This document shows positions 49,031 through 57,494 of a DNA stretch of 64,000 nucleotides, piece by piece; the stretch's first letter is position 1; the number at the start of each line of letters is the position of its first letter. The notes beneath the pieces are model-generated. The model was not told the origin of the DNA. It made no database searches and was given only the letters and a program-made list of their open reading frames with translations. The translations under genes were made by a program, and so were the position numbers. The stretch is from Terriglobia bacterium (GTDB lineage: Bacteria; Acidobacteriota; Terriglobia; Terriglobales; Acidobacteriaceae): assembly GCA_020073385.1 (NCBI GenBank), contig JAIQFH010000015.1, positions 59,188 through 123,187 on the forward strand, written 5' to 3'.

Positions 49031-49376
49031 CCGCGGCCAGCATCGTCTCACGGTGTCACTTGGCGGTTATACGAGCCGGTCTAGTACGGTCTGGATTGAA
49101 GAGCCATTGTCGATCCGACTTGATCTTGTCGATACGGCCGTCGCCTCTGAGAGTGGAGGCCAGCGCGGTTCGGAGCCAGCTGATGCGAATGCATCACGAT
49201 CAACAGCAGAGGTCGAGCTGTGGCTTTCACGTGCAGAGAATCAATTCCAGCAGGCGGACTATCGAAGTGCGGTTCAAAGCTGCGATGCTGCCTTGCGCAT
49301 CGAACCAAGCAATGCCAAAGCTGCACAGCTCAAGGCCAAGATTGAAGAAACCATGAAGATTCTAGGCAAGAACTGA
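49031..49376 (+). pseudogene. PEGA/TPR protein, 5'-truncated
   Basis: The frame runs GQHRLTVSLGGYTSRSSTV, which looks like the end of a PEGA domain, then a linker and one clear TPR-like pair (AENQFQQADYRSAVQSCDAAL then RIEPSNAKAAQLKAKIEE). The start and upstream domains are missing at the point where the CusA fragment begins on the other strand. A downstream gene follows after 20 bases, so the pair was once an operon. Confidence 0.55.
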
Positions 49377-49396
49377 CGACGAGGAGGCAAACTCGG

Positions 49397-51094
49397 ATGG
49401 AACAGACCCAGAGGTGTGGATTCTTAGTGGTGCTCTTGGGGCGTGTCCGTTTCGACTGTTGTGGAAGAGCAGCCGGTAACGCGTTCCTCTTGCCCTTCTT
49501 ACTCTTGACGCCCCTTTTGCTCAGCGCCCAAGCTCAGGCTCCCCTAACTCTGGAGCAGGTGCGTAATCTTATCAACGTCGGCGCCCCCGACGCGACGGTT
49601 GCGCACGAAATTCAAACGCGGGGACTTGCTTTCACTCCAGACCGCGAATTGCTAGCTCAACTTGAGAGGCAACATGCAGGCACCAGGACACTAGCAGCTG
49701 TGCGCGATTTCCTTCCCATGCTCGACGAAGCTAAGAAGCAGATTCCGCAAGTGTTGCAGACCATTTATTCCGCTCTGGACCAAGGGAACCCGATCTCCGT
49801 TCGTTCATCGATGTCGACTGACTTAGCCAACAATACAGCCAAACTCGATACCATTTGCAGACCCTTTACCTACAGAGCTCATTACGTAGAAGCGATTATT
49901 GAGCGCCCTCAGAAGCGCTTTGAAGTTCGCGTACACGTGCTGTTCAAACCTCTGGATGAGAGAGCATATCTGCTTTGGTTCGGAGTATCCGGTGGCAGCT
50001 TCCAGCTTCAGGACGTGGGCGATCCGCCAGCAGATTGGTTTCAACCCCAACTAGCCGCAGCCGAACAGGTTGTACGGAAGTTTGTCTACGCTGTGAATGC
50101 GGGACGCAACGACGTTGCCGAGCAAATCGTAACCCGTGGTTTGGTCGTTAATCTGGGGTCCTCAGAAGCCTTGTCAGCGATTCGATCCAGTCGTATCTCT
50201 CAGGTCTCGACGCAACAACTGGGGCTCTTTTATTACAAAGGTGTGAAGATTAGAAACGAAATATGGATTCATGAAGACGGAAAATTCTGCTGCACCACTT
50301 ATGTGTTTCTCGCAGAACCCGGAGTCACTGATCCGAAGATCGTTGCTTGGAGTGGAGGCAACGGTGGAAACGGTTACGAGTCCGAGGACGCAGCGCTGGA
50401 ATATAGCACGTTGAAGCGGTTTGGTATTTCGGCGCAGCCACCGGCCGAGCCGCGGACTGCCAAGGCGCCGCCGTCGTCCGCCCAGCCTCGGGATCATTAT
50501 GTCAATGAGGGAAATGCCGCTGAGTTCCTCGATCTTGCGTCCGACGGTAAGTTCATTTGGAGAGTGGGCGGCCGAGATTTCGCAGGGAGCTATGAGCTCA
50601 GCAGCGGCATAGTGACTCTGCGGTTCCCGCCGGTCGGGGCGACAGCGCACGGAAAACTGGAAAATGGACGATTCAATTGTTGTTTGAGCAATGGCCTGGA
50701 TCCGACTGCGTCGGCTCTGATAGACGACGAGAGCAAGAACTGGGTAAAGCAAGGCGAGTCCCAACCTGCCACGTCTGCACAGCAGGGCGACGGCGTAAGG
50801 TTCAATGTGCGGCACCGGCATAAACCCGGCTTTATCTCAACTCCCCAAGGGGCTGGAATCACCTTTTGTTCCGGGGTTCTGACAATTGACAAGGGATCTG
50901 TGCAGTATTACTGTACCCAACCGGATGTTGGTAAGAACCGCTGTGAGCGCGTTACCATCACGGAAATAAAGGAAGTCAAGTACCAGGAGAATGGACTGAG
51001 AATCGCTGCGCGCGGTGGAAGCTGGGAATTCTTTCTCGATGACCAAGCACAATTAGTAGCAGCGCACGATGCGATTGCCGCTACTATCAAATAA
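49397..51094 (+). CDS. Secreted protein of unknown function
   Basis: 565 residues with a hydrophobic N-terminal segment (FLLPFLLLTPLLLSAQAQ), likely a signal peptide. The first domain begins LTLEQVRNLINVGAPD, a short helical module seen in acidobacterial surface proteins; further on there are mixed beta domains and several Cys pairs (GKFCCTTY, RFNCCLSN) that suit the periplasm. The C-terminus (VTITEIKEVKYQENG, then FFLDDQAQLV) resembles a small PH-like beta module. It starts 20 bases after the PEGA/TPR remnant. Confidence 0.72.
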   Translation: MEQTQRCGFLVVLLGRVRFDCCGRAAGNAFLLPFLLLTPLLLSAQAQAPLTLEQVRNLINVGAPDATVAHEIQTRGLAFTPDRELLAQLERQHAGTRTLAAVRDFLPMLDEAKKQIPQVLQTIYSALDQGNPISVRSSMSTDLANNTAKLDTICRPFTYRAHYVEAIIERPQKRFEVRVHVLFKPLDERAYLLWFGVSGGSFQLQDVGDPPADWFQPQLAAAEQVVRKFVYAVNAGRNDVAEQIVTRGLVVNLGSSEALSAIRSSRISQVSTQQLGLFYYKGVKIRNEIWIHEDGKFCCTTYVFLAEPGVTDPKIVAWSGGNGGNGYESEDAALEYSTLKRFGISAQPPAEPRTAKAPPSSAQPRDHYVNEGNAAEFLDLASDGKFIWRVGGRDFAGSYELSSGIVTLRFPPVGATAHGKLENGRFNCCLSNGLDPTASALIDDESKNWVKQGESQPATSAQQGDGVRFNVRHRHKPGFISTPQGAGITFCSGVLTIDKGSVQYYCTQPDVGKNRCERVTITEIKEVKYQENGLRIAARGGSWEFFLDDQAQLVAAHDAIAATIK

Positions 51095-51550
51095 GGCGCG
51101 AGAATACTCGGCCTACAACTTCTGATAGCAGGGCGTCACTGCATTCAAATCGTGAAGGCGGAGTGCCAATTAGCACTCCGCCATGAATCAACAAACGGAT
51201 CGAATCAGCCTGCCGTCTTGAGACCTCTCGACTTCGTTGGTCTCCTGTCTCGTCGCCGAGCGGGCAATTCCGCCCAGCGCCAAGGCCACGGCGACCTTCC
51301 GTACATCTTCAGGGTCAAGCAGCATTGGCTCCTCAACCGCTATTCTTTCACACTGGCACACCAAGAAAAGCGGTCCAACTGAGTGGTTGTTTGGGCGAAG
51401 AATTTGCCCAAGAAACCGAATTCTCCCTGTTACAAATTCCCGAGTCACGGACAAATATTAGTAGAGGGGAATTCTGGAAGGCAGAGCCATCGGCTCAAGC
51501 ACGCAACTTCGATCCACCGCGAACGGACACTCGTTCGGGACAGACACCGC
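51095..51550. other. Non-coding stretch
   Basis: About 455 bases. Frames on both strands are open, including one continuous with the following gene from 51383, but without family features. No promoter or repeat was recognised. Confidence 0.4.
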
Positions 51551-52279
51551 ATGGATTGCAGTAATGGAAACGGGAAACGCCGTACGTTCCATTGGTCGGA
51601 CGAGGCCAGGCAATTAGTCGCCGATCAAAGGCGGCGGATTGAGAAGATCGGAAACTATCGGGGCAGCGACAAAGCACAGATCCTCTCGAAACTTATACAG
51701 GTTTCAGGGAATCCACGCGACGCGTGCTTGCGTTTCCTGCGTCGCCTCGGCGTGGCTGAAAAGCGCAGTTATCGGGAGTGGACCACGCGTGAGCGGCAAC
51801 GCTTGGTTGAATTGATGGACGACGTTCCGGTCGAAGAGGCCGCACGAGTCCTCCGACGTCCCCCTGCATCGGTTCGTTCCATGCTGCACCGGTTGGGCCT
51901 GGGCGTCCGCCAGAGCCGGGAATGGTTCACCGTATCGCTGCTGGCCCAGGCTTTGCACATTGGCCGTGACGAGGTGCGCAAGTGGGTCGATCGGGGCTGG
52001 CTCCAATGTCGGGTTGTTCAGGCGCAGAGAGTCAAAGTGCAGATTATCGACGCAGACGATTTCTGTGCTTTCGTCAAGAACTATGGCCGTGAGGTGATTG
52101 GCCATCGGCTCAGCTACGAGGGGCTGGCGTTTGTCCGCGACTACGTGTTCCCGCGCTCTCATGCCGATCTGTTCTCGGTGCGAGGTCCGTACAACAAGGC
52201 GTCAAAGGTGACGGCGGCTAAGCCGGTCATGTCTGATCCAGGTGGCTTTGAGGAGAATGTGGCGGAACAGAGTGCATGA
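51551..52279 (+). CDS. DNA-binding protein with several helix-turn-helix units
   Basis: 242 residues from ATG 51551. Three DNA-binding-like units are visible: FHWSDEARQLVADQRRRIE (SANT/Myb-like), REWTTRERQRLVELMDDVP with EEAARVLRRPPASVRSMLHR, and SLLAQALHIGRDEVRKWVDR followed by IIDADDFCAFV (MerR-like excisionase pattern). The fold suggests a regulator or recombination-directionality factor of a mobile element. The frame extends to 51383 but the extra part is not protein-like. Confidence 0.68.
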   Translation: MDCSNGNGKRRTFHWSDEARQLVADQRRRIEKIGNYRGSDKAQILSKLIQVSGNPRDACLRFLRRLGVAEKRSYREWTTRERQRLVELMDDVPVEEAARVLRRPPASVRSMLHRLGLGVRQSREWFTVSLLAQALHIGRDEVRKWVDRGWLQCRVVQAQRVKVQIIDADDFCAFVKNYGREVIGHRLSYEGLAFVRDYVFPRSHADLFSVRGPYNKASKVTAAKPVMSDPGGFEENVAEQSA

Positions 52280-52444
52280 GCGAGGATTGTGATTTCTCTT
52301 TCTCCGGTGCATCGCGGATAACCCAGCGGTCTGGCGGCGGATGTTGGGGCAGGCATGAGCAGTTCTTGCTCGATCTAGGCCGCGTGCAAAAAACCCTCAC
52401 GGAGTTTGCGAATCAGCATCTCGCACCTGCGGACGTGTTCAGGA

Positions 52445-53245
52445 TCATTCCGCGGTGAACGAGACGATAATCTCGTTCGTGAGCTCTTCCATCAGGGCGT
52501 CGGACTCCAAGATTTCCCGAAGGCGCTTATGTGTGCCCGCCGAGACCACGCGAGCAGCGTCGCTGGCGATCAAGCGTGCTCCCGCGAGTTCAAAGTCGTA
52601 GCCTTCCGCCTCGAGGACACTCATCTCCTCGCCGTAGAGCCGATCTTCATTGCCGGCGTCGCCGTATTGCCGCAGGAGCGTGTATACGTCCGGTGCGTCC
52701 CGCTTTTCGTGTTTTCGATCCGTCCAGGCGAATAGTTTGAGGACAAGCAGGACGGGAAGGCTAACCACAGGGATGACGAGGTTCGGCTCCAGGCGCACCG
52801 GAACGGCAGATTCGAGCCCATCGCTAAATCCAGTCACTCTCATCACGATGTCTTCTTCGGGTGGCCAGGCGATGGTTCGTTCAGCAGTCTCCACGCCTCC
52901 AAACGGAATCAAATCCACTACCACGGGAGGATTGGAAGGATAGGTGATCCGCTGAACGAGGCGCGCATGAGGTTGAAAGCCGCGTTGCTCCACCAGAGCT
53001 GTTTGCAACAACTTGAAATGGTCCCAGTCGCGCACTGCAATGCCGAGATCGACGTCGAGAGTCCTGCGCCCGGGCGGCCGGCCAAAAACATGGCGAAGCA
53101 TGATTTCCCGTGCTGTGGCGCCCGCGAGAAAGTATGGCGTTTCGTGCCGGTGCGCAATCTCGTCGAGTTTCCTGATCGCTTCTAGAATGAGCGGATCGAT
53201 CTGGTCATGCCGGATTTCTAAAGGCGGGTTCGATGTATTGGTCAT
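52445..53245 (-). CDS. abiEii: AbiEii-type nucleotidyltransferase toxin
   Basis: A 266-residue nucleotidyltransferase of the MNT/AbiEii superfamily: GATAREIML (residues 42-50) followed by TLDVDLGIAV, giving the catalytic GxT and DxD pair (Asp64, Asp66). Later, LPVLLVLKLFAWTDR with RKHEKRDAPDVYTLLR matches the helix that holds conserved Lys and Asp in this group. The gene overlaps the AbiEi-like gene by 41 bases. Predicted type IV toxin that modifies tRNA or another target and gives phage resistance by growth arrest. Confidence 0.87.
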   Translation of the reverse strand: MTNTSNPPLEIRHDQIDPLILEAIRKLDEIAHRHETPYFLAGATAREIMLRHVFGRPPGRRTLDVDLGIAVRDWDHFKLLQTALVEQRGFQPHARLVQRITYPSNPPVVVDLIPFGGVETAERTIAWPPEEDIVMRVTGFSDGLESAVPVRLEPNLVIPVVSLPVLLVLKLFAWTDRKHEKRDAPDVYTLLRQYGDAGNEDRLYGEEMSVLEAEGYDFELAGARLIASDAARVVSAGTHKRLREILESDALMEELTNEIIVSFTAE

Positions 53246-54263
53246 AGATCATCTTTGCGGCCTCAAGATTTCGGCCGTCGGTGGTTGCCGTTAAGTCGGC
53301 ATAGGCGAGGATGGGCGGAGCCACATCTCGGGTGGTCGGTACGTGGCCATTCCAAAAGGCATCGAGAATCTCAACATCTCCGTTGATGTCCGCCCTCAAC
53401 TTGTGTTCGGCGATGAGTTGCTTTGGCGTTTCTTTGGCGTAAATCACCGCGGTTTGCGGGACAAGATGATGGAGCAGCCGGTTGGCAGCCACTTCACCTC
53501 CCCAATAGGCATGATACGGCTCGAGATTCACACCCTCTGTCCAGCCTGGCGTTTGCGCTCGGAATCTTCTTATATTCAGCTTTGGCCTCAGAACCGTGGG
53601 ATAGACGGCAACCCATTCCTGCACAAGCCGCGGCGCGTCGAGGAATCTTCGGCGCGGCGCGCGCGCGCCCTCGGGGGCCGGCGTGATGTGCCTGCGGGCT
53701 TCCAGTTCCTTAATGACTGGTCCCACCGTTCCAAGAGCCACGCGCGCCACGGTCGCGATCTCGCGGTAAGTGGCATTCAGCAGCTGTGGGTCGCAGAGGA
53801 GGGCAAAAACCACCTTAAGACCGGCTGGATTGGTGAGCTTGCCTGCTTGAGCATTGATGAGGTCGGCAGGCCTGCGTCTGCCAGTGACGTAAAGATGGAG
53901 TCCGGGCGCTCGGAGATAAATGTTTCCGGCGGTGTCGGCGAAGTACAGGTCCATATCGCGACAGCGCTCCGCCAGTTGCGGGGTAATGTATGGGGCGGCA
54001 ATGACGAGCGGCGGTTTGGCTTGCCGTGGCCAGAGGGCCCGCAATTGATGGAGAGTTTCGAATCGGTCGACGTTCTTGATTTCGACCGCGAATTGCTCCG
54101 CTTGTTTCGGTGTATCGATCTCAACCAGGGCGTCGGGACGAACCGGGGTGTGCCAATGGAATTGGGGCTCCCACTCGAGTACCCGTGCGGCGAGGCCGGT
54201 TTCTTTGCCAATGGCTTCCAAGACGCGTTCGAGAACTGGTCGTTCTGCACCCTTTTCAGGCAT
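53205..54263 (-). CDS. abiEi: AbiEi-type antitoxin with extended N-terminal domain
   Basis: A 352-residue partner of the toxin. The N-terminal 140 residues resemble a nuclease-like domain (FAVEIKNVDRFETLHQLRAL), followed by a winged HTH (LNATYREIATVARVALGTV, then GPVIKELEARRHI) and the AbiEi C-terminal region (YHAYWGGEVAANRLLHHLVP, then TAVIYAKE). AbiEi represses the operon and counters AbiEii without direct binding. The 41-base overlap couples the genes. The divergent repeats upstream are its likely operators. Confidence 0.85.
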   Translation of the reverse strand: MPEKGAERPVLERVLEAIGKETGLAARVLEWEPQFHWHTPVRPDALVEIDTPKQAEQFAVEIKNVDRFETLHQLRALWPRQAKPPLVIAAPYITPQLAERCRDMDLYFADTAGNIYLRAPGLHLYVTGRRRPADLINAQAGKLTNPAGLKVVFALLCDPQLLNATYREIATVARVALGTVGPVIKELEARRHITPAPEGARAPRRRFLDAPRLVQEWVAVYPTVLRPKLNIRRFRAQTPGWTEGVNLEPYHAYWGGEVAANRLLHHLVPQTAVIYAKETPKQLIAEHKLRADINGDVEILDAFWNGHVPTTRDVAPPILAYADLTATTDGRNLEAAKMIYDQYIEPAFRNPA

Positions 54264-54552
54264 GGCAAATCCTCAATCCCGTACACTGGATTATCATTGT
54301 ACAAGTTACGTGAACATATGTAAATAGTGAACGGTATTGAATATATCGTAGTTATTTATATGGCTTACGTCTTTTTGTTCATTTAATGGTATCGTTCACG
54401 ATCCGTGTACAATTTAAGGACGTGAACGGGACTTGACAAAAGACCAAACACCGTATAGTTATAGATAGTCATTCGTAACATTCATGACAATGCATAGCTT
54501 AACATCACGCGTCCACCGTAAAGCTATGGATTGACACTCATGCGAGCTAACC
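54264..54552. promoter_or_regulatory. AT-rich divergent promoter region with repeated GTGAAC boxes
   Basis: Markedly more AT-rich than its surroundings. Boxes ACGTGAAC (54308), AGTGAACG (54326), CGTTCACG (54393, reverse) and CGTGAACG (54421) are present; two are preceded by TGTACAA (palindrome TTGTACAA at 54297-54304, and 54406-54412). TTGACA (54433) and TATAGT (54454), 15 bases apart, form a likely plus-strand promoter for mobile mystery protein A. The boxes look like AbiEi or HTH operators shared between two toxin-antitoxin operons. Confidence 0.6.
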
Positions 54553-55002
54553 ATGCGCAATGAATTCCGCAGTCTAAGGCTAACTCAATTGGATCGGGCC
54601 CTGGACCTCTTCAGCGCCGCAGCCAAAAGTCCTCGTCCGCCGAAAGGCTGGCTTCGGGCCATCCGCGAGGCGCTTGGAGTCTCCGGCAGCGAGATTGCCC
54701 GAACGCTAAAGACCAGTCGGCAGCTCCCGGTTCAGCTCGAAAAAGCCGAAGCTGAGGACCGCATTACCCTGAAAAGCCTGCGGGCGGCCGCCAATGCGCT
54801 GGGATGCGATTTGGTGTATGCCCTGGTACCAAGGGCGAACTCGCTTCGCGAGCTGGCCGAGCAGCGCGCGCGCACGAATGCGAAAGAGCACGTCCTCGGC
54901 GTTGAACATTCGATGGCGCTCGAAGATCAGGCCGTGGGTCGCGTCGACGAAGCGGTGGAAGCGGAGACCAAACGTCAACTGCGAAGGCGTGGGGTTCGGT
55001 GA
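54553..55002 (+). CDS. Mobile mystery protein A (HTH antitoxin)
   Basis: A 149-residue protein: LRLTQLDRALDLF, PPKGWLRAIREALGVSGSEI, then HTH helices TSRQLPVQLEKAEAEDRITL and LRAAANALGCDLVYALVP. This is the mobile mystery protein A pattern (XRE-like), always paired with the Fic-type protein B. Predicted antitoxin and repressor. It overlaps the next gene by four bases (GTGA). Confidence 0.9.
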   Translation: MRNEFRSLRLTQLDRALDLFSAAAKSPRPPKGWLRAIREALGVSGSEIARTLKTSRQLPVQLEKAEAEDRITLKSLRAAANALGCDLVYALVPRANSLRELAEQRARTNAKEHVLGVEHSMALEDQAVGRVDEAVEAETKRQLRRRGVR

Positions 55003-55589
55003 ATCTCTTTGCCGAGGGCGAGGGAAACACGCCCCTCTCCGCCGAAGAACAAGCGGATCTCATTCCGAACCTCGCGACCAAGGAGGAACTCAACGAATGG
55101 GAACGACAGAATATTCTCGAAGCCTTTGCCTGGGCTCTCGCGGCCAACAATCTCCGCCGGAATGATCCGCTCGTCGAGCCCTATGTAAGGGATCTTCACC
55201 GGCGCATGTTTGATCAGACCTGGAGATGGGCAGGAGTCTACCGAACCAGCGAAAAGAACATCGGCGTTCCTCACCAGGAGATCCGCGAAAGATTGGCCGG
55301 CTTGGTCGGCGATGCACGCTATTGGCTGGAACACGGAACCTATGCTGCCGATGAACTTGCGGTTCGCTTTCATCACCGCCTGGTGGTGATCCACCCCTTC
55401 GCGAACGGCAATGGGCGGCACGCGCGTCTGATGGCGGATGTGTTGGCCCAAAGGCAGGGCAGGCCGGTTTTCACCTGGGGCGGCGCCGATCTGGTGCGCG
55501 CCGGAGACTTTCGTGAGCGCTACATCGAAGCCCTTCAAGCCGCCGATGGGCATGACCTCGAGCCGCTTCTTGCCTTCGCGCGCACCTGA
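54999..55589 (+). CDS. Mobile mystery protein B (Fic-family toxin)
   Basis: A 196-residue Fic protein: LIPNLATKEELNEWERQNIL, WRWAGVYRTSEKNIGVP and the Fic motif HPFANGNGRHAR (132-143) with all catalytic residues intact. It likely AMPylates or otherwise modifies a target protein. The start is GTG overlapping the stop of protein A. No inhibitory helix motif was seen in this chain, so control may rest with the A partner. Confidence 0.92.
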   Translation: MNLFAEGEGNTPLSAEEQADLIPNLATKEELNEWERQNILEAFAWALAANNLRRNDPLVEPYVRDLHRRMFDQTWRWAGVYRTSEKNIGVPHQEIRERLAGLVGDARYWLEHGTYAADELAVRFHHRLVVIHPFANGNGRHARLMADVLAQRQGRPVFTWGGADLVRAGDFRERYIEALQAADGHDLEPLLAFART

Positions 55590-55744
55590 AGTCCCGAGAA
55601 GAATCGCTTTCCGTCACTTACGCTCATTCAAGTGGAGAGCGGTGGCATATTGCTCCATACTAGCAAGCTGGGGCCGAGCAAGTGCAGGCCATCGAACGCC
55701 GCGAGCGGGCAGTCGCCGGATCAGCCAAGGGCTTCCGACCAATC

Positions 55745-55978
55745 TCAGATGTCTTGTGGAGATCGATTCCGCGATCTGCTGCGTAGTTCTTTCAGCTTGT
55801 CGAAACAAGGAGCGCATTGCCGGATGTGGGCGAGAAGGTGTGTCTGTTGAACGTCCCCGGCTCCTTCCGCAAGTTTCAACAGGGCCTCATCTCCTGGACA
55901 GCCGACGCGCTGAGGGTTGGGGGAGTCCTCGTGGATGATCCTTTCAAACGCTTCCAGCAGTTCCTTCTCAGAACCCAT
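55745..55978 (-). CDS. Small zinc-finger anti-sigma-like protein
   Basis: 77 residues. GCPGDEALLKLAEG with HLLAHIRQCAPCFDKLKELR gives a Cys/His/Cys-Cys pattern (C...H...CxxC) of anti-sigma zinc domains, here with a ribosome-site-like stretch before ATG 55978. Only the zinc domain is present, with no membrane anchor. It lies downstream of the sigma-like gene on the same strand, with a gap of about 290 bases. Confidence 0.68.
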   Translation of the reverse strand: MGSEKELLEAFERIIHEDSPNPQRVGCPGDEALLKLAEGAGDVQQTHLLAHIRQCAPCFDKLKELRSRSRNRSPQDI

Positions 55979-56271
55979 TCTGCACTCCGGGTCGACGATG
56001 GAGTCCGAACCTTCTTGCGGTTGCTCCTTGGGGAGAATCCCACGACTCGCAACCGGTGTCGATAAAAATCTTTGTGCGCATTGACCCGGCACTCTGGTTG
56101 CTGTGCTTGCGTGCTGCGTCAATCGGCCGACGAACTCTTTGGACGCACTCGGGCCGCCCCCGCCTTGTGAAATCACGTTTGGATTTGGAGTCTTCCAGAG
56201 AGAAATCTGGGCGCGACCGGTTCGATCTTCAGCCCCAGATGTGCACATGGAACTCCGTAAGCGCGCGACAG

Positions 56272-56826
56272 TCATCGGCGCCAGCTAGAAGTCCGCCTGA
56301 TTCTGTTTATCTCGCGCCAGAAACTCATACGGATCGCCGCCGGCGATTTTCCCAATATTCGACCAACGTCTTCCCATTCGTACCCGGCAGCCCTGAGCAT
56401 CAAAACGGCACCACTCTGGTTGCGAAGTTTTCGGACGATCCTCGCAAGTTCCAGACGGGCGTTCACCTGACCGACCCACCCCTCGTCTAAGGTGCGGTTT
56501 GAGAGTTCGCCGGATCCTCCCACGAGTTCCAGGCGGTTCAACTTGGCCGCATAACGACGCAGCCCGCGGCAGAAGGCCACCATGAGAAGCCCATGCTTCT
56601 CGGAGGATTCAGGAGCCCCAAGACGGTCGAGATAACGCGACACTTGTGCTACCGAGTTCTCCATGAGCTCGGCTGCGGGACCATGATCGTCAAGCAGGGC
56701 TTGCGTCCGCTGACACGCGCGTTCCCAGATCTCATGGCCTGCTAATCTCACATCCGGGCGAATCGGCCTTCCTGTCCGATCGACGTCCCGGTCCCACCAA
56801 ACAAGTATTCTCCCTGCATGCGCCAT
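56272..56826 (-). CDS. Sigma-70 region 4-like regulator
   Basis: About 184 residues. The C-terminal part, AAGYEWEDVGRILGKSPAAI followed by RMSFWREINRIR, is a sigma region-4-like HTH. The N-terminal part (LLMVAFCRGLRRYAAKLNRL) has no clear region 2, so it may be a degenerate ECF-type factor found in acidobacteria. The ATG 56826 start is a guess; 56838 is possible. It is paired with the zinc protein downstream. Confidence 0.62.
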   Translation of the reverse strand: MAHAGRILVWWDRDVDRTGRPIRPDVRLAGHEIWERACQRTQALLDDHGPAAELMENSVAQVSRYLDRLGAPESSEKHGLLMVAFCRGLRRYAAKLNRLELVGGSGELSNRTLDEGWVGQVNARLELARIVRKLRNQSGAVLMLRAAGYEWEDVGRILGKSPAAIRMSFWREINRIRRTSSWRR

Positions 56827-56838
56827 ACTGCACCACAC

Positions 56839-57494
56839 CTTTGAGTAAAAACTTAGAAACCGAAATTGGAAATCACATCCGGGCCAGGCGGAGGTGTTGA
56901 ACTGGTAAGACGAGCAATGTGAGGAATGTCGTCGCGCGGCAGAGGTATTTGTCTAGTCCGGCGATGGTGTGCCACTACAAAAGGGCGCGGACCGGAAATA
57001 GGACGGTGTGAAAAAGACGAAGTCGTGATGGTCGGAAAGCCGGACAAAATGCCCTGTCGGAGCGCCCCCCCATCGCAGTCTCGCACCATTACGAATCTCC
57101 GGGACGACATCGATCCACGGCTGCAATTCGCCCGGCCGTCGTAGAGCACACTCGCAACAGGACTACTGTCGCGGCGCAGGTGCTGTTTCGTGGTCGGCCA
57201 ACTCTTGCCTTTGTTAAGGGTTGCGGACGAGGCGCGATCGAGTGTCTGGCCTCTTCTCGGTTGGGCTGGTTGAACTACTGGCTTCCTATCTACCCCACTT
57301 CTCTTGTGCACAGCGGCTTCTCGCGGAAAAGATGATCACTATCGTGGCCTATTTCCGCGCACGGGTGGTGGAATTTATTTTTGGTGGACGGAATTCTGGA
57401 CAGGAACGAAGCGAAAGCACAGGACGGCTGGCATTCCAATGGTCGTCTGGCCCCACCGGACTAACAGCGAGGCTCATGTTTGAAGGCACCCCCG
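56839..57494. other. Non-coding stretch
   Basis: About 650 bases. A 152-codon minus frame (56853-57311) is open but low-complexity and without a family. I see no gene, repeat or RNA I can support. Confidence 0.45.

Noticed and set aside
53343..54323. Open frame of 326 codons on the plus strand
   Set aside because: Mirror of the AbiEi gene. No ribosome site or family.
56853..57311. Open frame of 152 codons on the minus strand
   Set aside because: Low-complexity translation without domain or ribosome site.
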